Positions 20,500 to 32,400 of a stretch of 64,000 nt of DNA are shown piece by piece. The notes under the pieces are model-generated. The model was not told the DNA's origin. It saw only the letters and a program-made list of their open reading frames with translations, and did not search any database. Made by a program: the position numbers and the translations under genes. This DNA comes from Hymenolepis diminuta. Its lineage: Eukaryota; Platyhelminthes; Cestoda; Cyclophyllidea; Hymenolepididae. The DNA lies in assembly GCA_900708905.1 (NCBI GenBank), contig CAADRB010000052.1, positions 607,934-671,933 on the forward strand, given 5' to 3'. Within the stretch, counting starts at the first letter, position 1. Every line of letters begins with the position of its first letter.

Positions 20500-23153
20500 A
20501 TGTCCGGGCGTAGCTCTCGTCGTAAACAAGATTTTCCTAGCGTCGATGGCTGGGTGCCATATAAGCCTTTCTCAAAGAATAGTACGCTTGTGATTTATTT
20601 GTCTGTATAATTGTTGTAGAGGAAGAAATTCTTAAAGAGTTCGATGAAAAATCTGAACGTGTTGATGTTCCTGATAGTTGGAAGGAGCCCAAATTCAATC
20701 CTGAAGATAATCCAAACGGTCGCTTATTTTCTAAATCCACATTTGGAACACTTTTCCCTAAGTATCGTGAAAAGTATATTCAAAATGTTTGGCCTGCGGT
20801 AGAGAAAATACTTCGAGAACATGTATGTCTTTATTAAAGCAATTTATCCTCATCATTGTTAGCATATAAAAGCTGAGTTAAATCTTGGCGAATCTACGAT
20901 GTCTGTACATACAACAATGAAGACTTTCGACCCATTTATAATTTTAAAAGCTCGTGATATGATTCGTCTTTTGGCCAGATCGGTCCCCTTGGACGTTGCT
21001 TCACGTGTTTTGGATGATGATACTTTTTCAGATATCATTGAGATCAAATTACAGAATCGTGATAAATACATCAAACGGAGACGACGTCTAATTGGAGAGG
21101 ATGGATACACATTGAAGGCCATTGAAATCTCGACAAAGTGTTATATTATGGTTCAGGGCAAAACCGTTGCTGCGGTTGGTCCATACGAAGGTCTCAGAAA
21201 GGTTCGTTTCTTCTTTAATTATAAAGGTTGTTATTTGACTTTATTCTCATTACATTTTTCTTTGATAGATAATATTTGCCCGTTTATGAATGTAGGTAAA
21301 TGTGGAGCTTTAATGAGCTATTTTTTTATCCTCAGTAGTATCGATATGACGCGCCTCTCCTACCGATATTAGGAATCATAAAATCCGAATTCGTCTCACA
21401 TTAAGTGATCAAAATTGGAGACCCCAGATGTCTTTTCTAAGCTCAGTTCCATTGTATGGAACGGATTTACTGCGACTAGGACTGACATAAGAAATGACCA
21501 TTTTCAAGCTTTTTCTGACTTTGTCTTGTGTGAAACCCTGTGATCTCTTTCTTGACTCATCAAATTCATTGAGGTTGGTAATTCACTTTAATGGATGTGT
21601 GTTAATGATGTCTAGATTGGCCGCCACGACGTTAGTTCTTTTATTGCTTGAGCCAGTAGCGTAGTGGTCAATGTGCGCGTCTGCGAAGTCAAAAATTTCT
21701 GTATCTACCGTTCCAAATTCAGTGAGCTGAATGGTCAATCGCATTCGTTGATAATAAGTGGGGCTGGGGGAATTCGAATTTCATTAAGGAAACTATTATG
21801 CTCTCTGTCCTTGGTGAGTGTGGAAAAAGCGCTTTCCTACAGTGAGCTTGAGATATACCTATTCCTTTATACTGAAAAGTGATCATTGTGTTTATAGGAC
21901 CTAAAATGTTTACACAGCCAATCTATCAGTTTTCAGCCTCCTCAAGTTTCTCATTTTCAGTTGAAATATTTTTGTTCTACTCCCTTTTAGGTTCGACAGG
22001 TGGTAAACGCTTGCATTTACGATAATATTCATCCGGTATATTACATTAAGCGTTTTGTAATTCTTCAAAAATTAATGTCCGATCCCACGAAAAAGAATCT
22101 TTCTTGGGAGAAGTTCTTGCCGAAAATTAAAAAGAAGACTCTCAGCAAACGTAGGAAACCTTTTAAGGTATGTTGTCCATTTTTTTTTGTTTTAATACTT
22201 TTGATATTCGTTATATTATTATATTATTCGCCGTTATTAATTTTAAGTCCATCAGAAGAAGGAGCTTATACATTTTATTGATTTCGGTTCTGCCTACTGT
22301 GATGTTCGCTACCGACTGTGCATCTTGGGATTGCTAAACCCCCAACCATGCCGTACTACTAAAATGCCGGCCCCAATATATCCAAGAGTAGAAGGCGGGA
22401 GGGGAGTTGAATAAGTCTTATTGGAATAGTACAAAAATGTCATGTTTTGGATGGCCTGTTCGTCATAGTTTTAACGTACGGTCCGTTAACAAGGAGACAT
22501 AAATGCGTTCAAACATGCGAAAATAGGATGAAGCGTACATAAACACTCAGGTTCTATTACATATGCAAGCACTGGCGTTTTATGAATCGGAAAATTTATG
22601 AACTTGAACTTATTAAGTTATTCGGAAAATTGGAAACATAAATTTGATGGAGAGAGAGAGAGAGCTGGGGGTTATGTAAAGTTTGATTTTATGTCTTTTT
22701 CATTGCCCACTGTGTACAACAGATGATTGGCATTTTTCCATCAATTTCATGTGCTTGTTAAGATTAGCATTACACATCGAGACTTTGTGTCGTCGGCTTT
22801 ATATCAATATCAAATCCATCTGGTCAAGTTAAAGTCCCAAAAGCAATAGTATATTCTCATTATATCTGCAAGGGACATTTTGCTCTGATCAATATACTCA
22901 CAACATTCTTTTTCAATCCTTGTAGGAGGCGAGAAAGAAGAAGGAGTACACACCCTTCCCACCACCTATTCAACCGTCGAAGGTGGATATCGCCTTGGAG
23001 AAGGGTACTTATTTCTTGAACGAGGCGGAGAAACAAAACCACAAGAGGAAGGAAAAAGTCACCACATCGGAGCAGATTTCTCGTCAACGCCAACAGGAGA
23101 AACGGGCGGCTGCATTTAAACTACCCTCGGACGAGAAGAAGCAGAAGACTTAA
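20500..23153 (+). CDS. KRR1: KRR1 small-subunit processome component
   Basis: Five exons: 20500-20581, 20620-20822, 20863-21201, 21991-22167, 22926-23153, giving 342 residues (human about 381, yeast about 316). KRR1 is a nucleolar KH-type protein needed for 18S rRNA processing and 40S assembly. Visible family landmarks: WKEPKF then FGTLFPKYREKYI in exon 2; MSVHTTMKTFDPF and ARDMIRLLARSVP from residue 108; the second KH segment KRRRRLIGEDGYTLKA around 166-182; CYIMVQGKTVAAVGP; the SWEKFLPKIK stretch in exon 4; KKEYTPFPPP and the Lys/Arg-rich C-terminus in exon 5. Introns 2-4 are phase 0 and certain. The exon 1 donor (AATA|GTACGC, 38-nt intron) is the only weak junction; it was chosen for phase, and alternatives at 20553 or 20587 would change only a few residues. 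The gene precedes DENND5 on the same strand. Confidence 0.93.
21202..21990 (+). other. KRR1 intron 3, carrying a SINE
   Basis: A 789-base intron (AAG|GTTCGT ... CCCTTTTAG|GTTCG), by contrast with the 38- and 40-base introns before it. A tRNA-like SINE copy sits at 21651-21880 and accounts for part of the length. Confidence 0.8.
21651..21880 (+). repeat. tRNA-derived SINE-like repeat, copy in KRR1 intron
   Basis: Begins with a good RNA polymerase III box A, TAGCGTAGTGG at 21657-21667, and has a degenerate box B (GTTCCAAATTC) about 40 bases later. The body continues with TTCAGTGAGCTGAATGGTCA and ends near GCGCTTTCC. The same order of blocks occurs at 41271-41480 (plus) and 59700-59908 (minus), and in truncated form at 42410-42610 and 45413-45560. 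Confidence 0.65.
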
Positions 23154-26100
23154 ATTTCTGTGTGTATACATGCAACCCCCTGCCCTCTTTATTGTCTGTG
23201 AATATTAGCCTAAGATGTACTATAACCTCAATTTCTATTATTCCTAATAACGTGATATATGACTGATTTTAGTCACTGACTACTTTTGTTGTAACAGTTA
23301 GATACTGAGCTGTGAGATGGATGGTGATAGGGAGCACAAGGGGTAGTTTAACTAATAAGTAGCTAATTTATCAAAGTTTATGAGAACGTGACAGGCGCAG
23401 GTGGTGGTCAGACTGAGGGCGTATCTGTATTGATAGTTCTGTTAACAATTATTGACATGCGAAGTTTTGCATAATGAGCGAGGTGTCCAGGTTCTCCATT
23501 TTCGGTCGCCAGTGTCAACCGTCATTTTCGTTTACTCTTAAAGTTCCATATCAAGATAGGTTGCTAAGATCTTGGCGATTATATACGGCACTAGAGATTA
23601 GAAGCTTCCCTACCTGGTCTTTATTTAGAAGGGAAGAAATTTAGTTACAGATAGAGTAAATAAAATGAATGGCTGCAACTGACAGTTAATTTAAGAAAAT
23701 TTTGAGTACCGCTAGTGAAGGGTAAAATAATCTGAGAAGCCACTTATCCCCTTTACTATGGCAGTTAATGTGCACTAACAACAAAATGTGAAATCAATTA
23801 GAAATTTGCTTAGTAATATATTACCTAGGTACAATAAATTGCAGTTAATACGTCTGAAGTAATTATTTTAAAATCCATTACTCCATAAACGATTAGTAAT
23901 GCTTGATCCTACCTAAAAGAGTCTAAACTTAGTAGTCAGCCGAGACATTTAATTCCAAACAGTTTGCACCAGGGACCAAGTTGAAAGAGAAAGGAGTGAT
24001 ACACCTAATTCAGAGATACAGGTAACATTTAAACACATGAACTTGTTTAAATTGTGGTTGGTCCAGATCACGTGGTTATTAATTTAATGATTATTTAATT
24101 TCAATTATAAAATCATTTAGAATATATCCTGTAATAAATTAACCTGATCTTAATCTCTTATTTCGATATTAAAGACTCCCCGGTAGTCTTATCAACGTTA
24201 CCGCGAAAAGCCGATTACTGAATCTGCTGACACAACTAACTTCTTTCAAATACATTTGCATTTAATTAAATCGATCTGTCCGCTGGTCTCTGTGAGTGTC
24301 CAGCTTACTCAATACCCTGATCATAAGTAATCTAAATATGATTTATCACTGAACAATTTCTCAATGAATTTAAACGGATTCGTTCTGATCAACAGACACA
24401 CAACAGGGTTGCTGCACAGCTGAACATATAACTACTGGCCCGACAACTTTAGCCTTACTGCCTGTTTGCAGGCTATCAATTGCTTCTATATTCCAACAAA
24501 ACTTTATTCACGGTTGTTTCAGCCTTCCATCCCGAAGTTACCATTAACCTCCTAGAACTATTAGCCCTGCAATGTAAATTGCTTATACGATATTTACTGT
24601 GCCGTTTAGACTCCAGTATGTTCTTTGTAAATAAAATTCGATCACCCCTTTCACTAACCATCATTCTCGACTTCCTTCTAACTCCGAATCAGCACGGGTT
24701 GCTAGAAGATCAATGAACATTAAAGTAAATAGTTAAAACCTTTTTTCGTAATACATACTCAAGAGGGCCTAAACTTAATAAGCAACCGATCAAATGTGTT
24801 GCTAGTCGAAGCCTTTAACTTTAAAAGATGTAGAGTCTGTCTTATGGAGAGCAGAATGATCATACGAATAAGATGGTAAATTGATACGTTTGCGATATTA
24901 TATCATTTTATATTGTTTGCCGATTACAACCGCAATTTACATAAATTCATTCGAATTACAGAGAAAAAGCAGAGAATAAATAATCATAAATAGAATAATT
25001 ATCTTTGTGGAAAATATTGCTTTCTTTCTGTGATAAAGTTATATATACCCAGGCCATATCGATGGAATAGATGGAATACGTTAAGCTTTCGAGTCAATAG
25101 ATCAGCACGGATGTGGCCAGAAAGATACCCCATTTTATTGAAAAATTAATATGGTTTATGCGCAAAACATTTCTTTATTCATGTCTCGTTGTCACTGTCT
25201 CGATTTGGTGAGTGGTGTCTGTTTATCTTTGTTATCTTTGTGCAAATACGCACATACAGATTGAATGTAGTCGAGATCTTAACACCAGTCAATAGTTTCC
25301 GATCACCAGGTTTCAATTGACATCAGTTGTCTACAGACTTCTAAATATCTTAAATCCAAGTCATCGGTACATTTAACATTTAAATATGACATTGCGCAAA
25401 AATTAACATAGAACTGAAGATAGGTTGGTCGTTTCAGCTGTGGTGTGCAAATTCTCTTTCTGACTAAGACTCCACTACTTAGTGCATATTAGCACGTTAA
25501 ATCACGTTATTAGTTCATAATATGTGCTTTTTAACAGCACACAACTCATATATAATGACAATTAGGTCATGATCTGTAATACAGAAATCATCATGATCCA
25601 ATGATGGCGACACAGTAATTTTTTAGGCGTAATCAGAGCGAAAAATTTTCTAACCAACTTATATTGTCAAAAATGACTTTTACCGCTATTAAAAGATTAC
25701 CATACACCAAAGTGAATGGCATAGAAAAGATCCTAATACACTGAAAATGAAAATTCACTGAAATAGAATCAGTCCAATTACATCAGTTTTCAAACACAAC
25801 ATGGAAAAGTGGTAAAAAGAATTGAAAACTGAAATATTTATACTAATTTGGTTACCTCTTAATCAGACCCCGGAGATATAATATGGAAAGAAGAGAGTTA
25901 GGATTTAATTAGTATATTCATAAAACAAATTATGTTCTCTTGGTTTATGAATGAATAAAAAACTTTTAAATGTTTTGCTTAGAAACAGTATATATTTATT
26001 TTCAGTTTAATAACAATTTGACTTATTAGTATTAGATTTACTTATAAAATACTTTACATTTGCCTATATTGTTTTAACTCATTATTTTTCATATTCTTGG

Positions 26101-26449
26101 CCTCTCATCTGACTTTTAGTGTGGTTAATTGAAATAAGCCAATCAACTTGATAAGTCTGGCCACGATTTTTAACGGATCTCACCCATTGCTTTTATTAAC
26201 ACTTTATCGGCTACTATGTATTCTATAGCAGATTATTTCTTCATTGCCGGTCTTAACCCTGAAATACAATTACAGCCTTATTTCGCACGTACGTAATATA
26301 GCTTGATCATTTTATTTCTGATCGTTTACTTTATGAGTCGCGTGTCACATTATCTTTATTGTCAGCCAGTAGTATTACCAATAAAAAAACATCTGTATCT
26401 TAATGCGGATATTTTTGCCACTTCGAGCAATTTTTCATTCTTAATTTAG
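23154..26449. other. KRR1-DENND5 interval
   Basis: About 3.3 kb with the KRR1 3' UTR, an R3 repeat copy at 25040-25340, and probably the missing 5' exon(s) and promoter of DENND5. No DENN N-terminal start exon could be recognised. Confidence 0.5.
25040..25340 (+). repeat. Dispersed repeat family R3, copy 2
   Basis: Second copy of the repeat at 18290-18610. The best aligned part is 25120-25200 (ACCCCATTTTATTGAAAAAT through CATGTCTCGTTG) and GTAGTCGAGATCTTA. Moderately diverged. Confidence 0.5.
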
Positions 26450-29400
26450 ATGCAAAGCAGCTTGCTGAGGCACCTTCAAGTATTGTGCAATATGCCTATA
26501 AATGTCACGTTCTTCAGCATTTTCCGGAACACAATCGGAGCTTTCCATTCTCAGATGAATCAACAGCCTTGGTAAGTTCAATGTGTCTATATTTTCTGAT
26601 TTGAATTTAAAATTAGTATAGACTGAATTTCTCACGTACACATTTACTTTCATATCAAGTATTTCGTTAGTACAGTAGGAAATGTCTTTTTAGTACTTCC
26701 TTGTCTCTCTCACTCTTACAATATCGATGTGTTCAAATCTGTTAAATGTGTTTCAGAGATCTATTTGTTTATGAATTGTTTAAATCGAATGCTTTATTTG
26801 TAAGAACTCGATGATGAAATTAGAATGTTTTCTTTTATGCTTCCTTTAACTTTGATCCTGCATTGTTAGATTGAGCCTAAGATTCGTGTTGTTGAAATCT
26901 CTATAGACTTTGTTATCATTGAAAACTATCACCGGATATTGCAATTAATTACATTTCATATGCAAAACTCACACCAATTCGACTACGTGAGGGGCAAATA
27001 TCAAACGGATCGAAATAGCATAAAGCCCATAATATCGATTTTTATGCATAGTGCTACATGATTTTGAGAAGTGGTTGTAATAGAATCTAAACTCAGTGGA
27101 AGATATTACATTGTATCTCTTCTTTTTGGACATATGGAGAAATCTCAGATCTTTCGTTGATAAATCTCCATTTAATCATTCCTTTTGTCAGTCTATCTAT
27201 TCCATCATTAGACTTGTATTGATGAGTCTCGAAGTTACGATCCCTAATATGATAGACGAGCACGCCAATACTGCATCATTGTGTGATATTGGTAGCTGGA
27301 CACAAAATTCAAAACTTGGTGCTGTTCCTTAGTGTAACTGCTTTGAGTAGAACAGGCACATGAAAAGAATAAACATCTCAGAAAACTTATATTATTATTT
27401 CTCATGGGAGAGCAAAAGAAGCTTTGCAATTTTTAATCATGGGAAAATATTCCAACACAGAAACGGAAAGATAATTCATTCGTAGGGGGAGGGGAGGGGC
27501 ATTATGGCAGTAGAAGTGAGAACCGGGGGATCTGGGGGATCCTACTTTATCTGGACTCTAGAATCATTAGGTCAGGTGTTTTTTTTGAAGTTCGATTAAA
27601 CTTATCTTTTTATCTATCTGTTCTTAATTGGGAAAATCTAGATGGTATGCTTTCATATGATTTCACATCCATCCTTCTTCACTTAATTCTTGTAGAGCTT
27701 ATCCAATTGAAAAGAAATTTATACATTGGCAGATCATTTTTGGATTATGTTACGACTTGTACGAGAGGAGTCCCAATGATTTCCGATCCTAATTAATTAC
27801 TTTATTCTTGTCAAATTGCATATAATGTATTTTTGTTTATTTGACCTCTTACCGTGTCTTGTGTATTTCTATGCGCAGCCCCTATGAGTCATATTGCTGA
27901 CCCAAATTGGGTAAAGTTATCTGGGTCAAATAAATAGATACCTCATTACTAACATTTACGATTATACGAGTTTAATGTGTGCACAAATTAATTCAACTTA
28001 GCATTTATTTTGATGTTTGATTGTCCCGAGACAAAAGCAAAAACATTGAGCTTTGTTTTGCCAGCATCTTATCAATTTATTATGTTATTTTCATCTTATG
28101 CATCCACAAACTACAGATTTATTGGTGGTTTAGGATCTCAAACATACGTGCTGATCAGTTAGGTCCATATTAAAATATTCCTTTAACTTTTTTGCCAATC
28201 TCTAACCCATGTTAGATTTCTTTTCTTCACTTGTCATTGCTCTCCCCGGCAAAGTGAAAAATGCAACCTTAGTAGACTTGGATCATAGCCTCAAAAGTGT
28301 CTTACTGCATCTAATAATTAATTCTCTTTCACCTAGGTTGTAATGCCAAATGGTCTACGTTTCTTCACTGGCGATCATCCTCTTCTCCAAAAAGCCCAGG
28401 CTCCCTTCCGTCATTCATTCATCATCACTCGAGAAGATGGTCTACGCGTCTTCGGCTACGCTCTTCTCTTCCCCGAAGAAGTCACCCACCCGTCAGCCAA
28501 GGCAGCTCTCCGTGAACAGGAGAAGGCTCTTGGATGCTATCCCTCAGATGAGAAATCTGAACGGCGCTTCTTTACTATGAAGGCAATTGGAATCCTTTCG
28601 AGGTGGGCCTTTGCAAGTGGATTCTTCTGTTGGCTAGAAGACCTGTGGGCCAGTGTCTATAGAGGGGATGAACTGCCAAATGAAATCACACTGGAGTCGT
28701 ATGTCTACAATCTTCTGTTTGAAGCACAACTGGCTGATCCTGGACAGTGCAGTATTGTGTCGGGGCCCGCGAATCTGCATTACTTCTTCCGTCCCGGTAA
28801 GGCCTAATTTTAATTAATTAATCATATTATCTTCATTAATATCTGAAACTGAATTAGTGCTGTGAACGCATTATCGAATTTATAAGCTTAATCACAATCA
28901 TATGTAGGATTAAATGAAAGTAGCCCTGTGACCATCCGCAGTTCATTAACATAAAATATTACAACCTGTGCGTTTATATATTCATAGAACATTCATGTCT
29001 ACTCTGTTATTTCCTTATGACGATCGTCTGATTGAGACTAGGGCTTACTATTGCTAAATGGAATCTCTACAGTATTAACCTATTAACTGTCAAGTCTGGG
29101 GTGCCTATACCATCATTCCAAATCCACTAAGTTTCCATCCCCAATTTATCAAAAGTTAGATGATTGAAGAGTGTCTGAATATGTCTGTTAGATCAAATCA
29201 ATTATGGGCGACTGTTTAGCTTACAACAACGGTAGATACAAATAGCCGACCTAGATTGATTTCAGAGTTAACGGCAAAATAAAGTGAAAGAGTTAGCAAA
29301 CAGTTAGAAGGTGTTTGCAAATCAAAGGAACCAGATTGAGCCAGATCACTTCTAAGCACATTCTTGATAGATGCGTTGTTATCAAGATTCGGAGTTAGCT

Positions 29401-32400
29401 AGTGTAACGTCAAGTAACATTGACTTTAGATTCATCGGTTTATTTTTGATGATGGTTAATAGAAGAATTTTCGTTATTCAGTGGCAGAATTAAAGTTTCT
29501 CACAAAGGAGGCTTCATAATGCAACTCCTTTATCCAAAATGTTTTTTGAAAACGGTTTCCTTAATGGGACACAGTTCGCCTAACTGCATCGTGAAGGGAT
29601 AAAATCCCAATGTTAAAATGGAGGGTTCTTCAACTTAATTTCTCATTATTTTAATGAGAAATGACAAACAGATGAAGAAATTGACGAATACGAAGTGATG
29701 TTGTTTAATTAAAGAATTCTAAAAGCTCAAAATCGAATAAATGGCAATTGGAATTTCTGGTGAAAAGGTGAAAGTGGAATGAAATCATCATCACAAACCT
29801 TTTCGTGTTAATTAATTAAACTCTAAGATATCCTTATGTAATGTGGTCCACTTATTGTTACTTTAAAATGCCAGAAGTAAGATGGTGCTAGACATTTCTG
29901 CTTAGGAAGAAATGAGAGCTAGGCTTTTGGAATACAATTAATTTTAAGCTAAGGAAAATGAAATTTCTGGGTAAGTAAATGAAATGAAAATGCATTAGAT
30001 ATCCAAATATGGATGGTGGAGAACTAGTGGTCAGAAATGGAGGTAGAAAAATATGTTTACCTAATCTAAATAAAATGAATCCCTCGAGTGGAATATTGTG
30101 GTCAAAATGCAAATCATTCGGTTGGATACCTAATTTGTTGGTTTGTTGTGGCACTTAGGCTACATACTTTGTAGTTTGCCAGTTACAACACTGACGTATT
30201 CCTCGTTTCCTTCTTATGTGCCACTGTAAGTCCTTATTTTCTATCTTGTTTATGGAAAATTTCACAGAAGTTGGTTGGGTGATATATTAACAAGTTTCGT
30301 TGGTAGTGTCCGTGCTGCAGTTAATTTTTCTCAATAAAGTTTTCGCAGATAAACGTTTGATGAGAGTACGCTGGTAAACTTTTCATCACAAATACCGTAA
30401 TAGGAAGCCGACAAAACAAAGTCCATATCTGAGGTGTTTATGTTTTGTGTCGGGGTAACCAATCCCCGCAGGTTGTCTCTAGGTCGCTCGCGATCCTTGT
30501 CGATGTGGACGCACATCGCTCCTGACAACTTGACACTTATTTGGGACTAAAACTGTTATGACTCCGGCTGGGTTTTTATTTTCAAACATCACCAACATGA
30601 AGACAACTTGGATTCCCATGCAAAGCCTTTGTTTAGTTATTAGTGTCTTGGATCAACTACACCTGTCTCATCCATTCCCTGAGTGAATTGTAAATTGCTG
30701 ATATTTGATGGTCGGATATATCATGGCAACAGAAACTAAACCTAGGATTACAACATGGAAGAACTTTACTTCACAAAAGTATAAAGTATGTTTGATTTAT
30801 GTTCCATTGAAAAAAATTGTCCTTATGGTATTAAAAGACGGTTATATTAGTGAAGATGGGAAGATGGGAGAATGTTAACAATTACTTGCCAATTCCATTG
30901 TTTTTCTTTGTCAATTTGTAATTGTAACATTCTTTGGCCTTTATTTTTTTAGTGAAAAGCTTCACCTACTGCGTTTGGTCCATGATCATTTTAATGGCAA
31001 TGTTTCTTTTAAATGGGGCGTGTAGCTATGGCAACCCGAAAGCATATTTCAATAAAGTACACTACTTAAGATATGATGGATTTGAGATAGGTATGTGCTC
31101 ATGAATAAAACTTGAATTTTGTTTCCCCTACTTTAGTTAATCTACTACTTGAAAACCATGAGAAAAATCCGCCCTCGAATTGGCTCCCGGTTTTTGAGTA
31201 CCCTCTGGTTCAACTCGTCCAGCTCTTCTCTTTTGACAACTTCATTCGGCTTTTAACTTGTGTTTTCCTTGAGCATCGTATTGTTCTGCAGTCGGCTGGT
31301 ACGTTTATTTATACTATCCTTCAATCCAAAAGTAATAGTTGGACTTTATAACCACCGAATAAGTCACTCTTACTAATGACCTCTGTCCCTCGTGACCACC
31401 ATAATTCTAGCTGTCGGTCTAGACCTTGATTACTGAGCAAATTCTTGTCCACCACATCCATTGTTTATTGATTGCTTATTTAATTACGAAGGTCGATCTT
31501 ATCACTTTAATTCAATCTTTTCTTCCCAAGGTTGAGAAAGCATAATGATAAGATCTTCCGTGATTTTAACACTTTCTTACATTCCTTCAGTTAGGTAGAG
31601 CAGACAGATGAGACTAGCAGAGAGATGCTGAACATAACAGGACACAACAAATAATTGATGACTGAAGTGACGGGTGAATGGAAGTCTAATTACTTCACTA
31701 TCTATCAAGGTTAAAGTTATATAGGCTAGCTGGAAGTTGGTTTAATGTCCGCGAAGAGTTGGGAAAATACAGAGCAATCATCACGGCGGTACCTTTAAAC
31801 AATTTCTTGAGCAGTGTTCCTGTCATGCTCTCATCAGCTTCGTTGAGTCAGTTGTAGATGAGAACAGCACAAGCTAAAATTCGCTTGGCTATATTTTCTT
31901 GTTTTCAGTGAAGAAGTCATCTTAATTTAGTAATCGTAATTTAAATAATTATTTATTTAGGTGCATTTTATAAATAAAGCAATGTAGAATGAAAGGGTAC
32001 AAAGGTCTATGATAGTATGAAAAATGGATCACGGAGCATCGTGGATGAAGCGATCATCTTGTCGCAATGGCCGATACCCTCTCAAGCAGCGTGAAAAGTG
32101 AAAATGAGTATATCACCGTTTGCTAGCTCTCTATTGACCACTGTTCTTTCATTTTGATCTGGTCGGTCTGTTTGGTGGCGTATTGGCTGGCTAACTGGCA
32201 GGCTGGCAAAGTAGCCGACTTCAAATTTTTCAGTACTAACGTACTTGGTGACTTAATATGTGCCTTTATTACCTATTCAAGGCTATCTAATGTGTTACTA
32301 GGTTATTTTGGTCGAAATGCAAATCAAATGGATGGTAAATTTCACATGAAATAGAATGTATGCGCGCTTTATCGCATTTGAAAACTAGTTCACGGCATAC

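Noticed and set aside
23473..23643. ATG-started frame MSEVSRF... as a DENND5 first exon
   Set aside because: The first seven residues are suggestive, but no CGLD-type motif follows and no phase-1 donor fits the exon at 26450.
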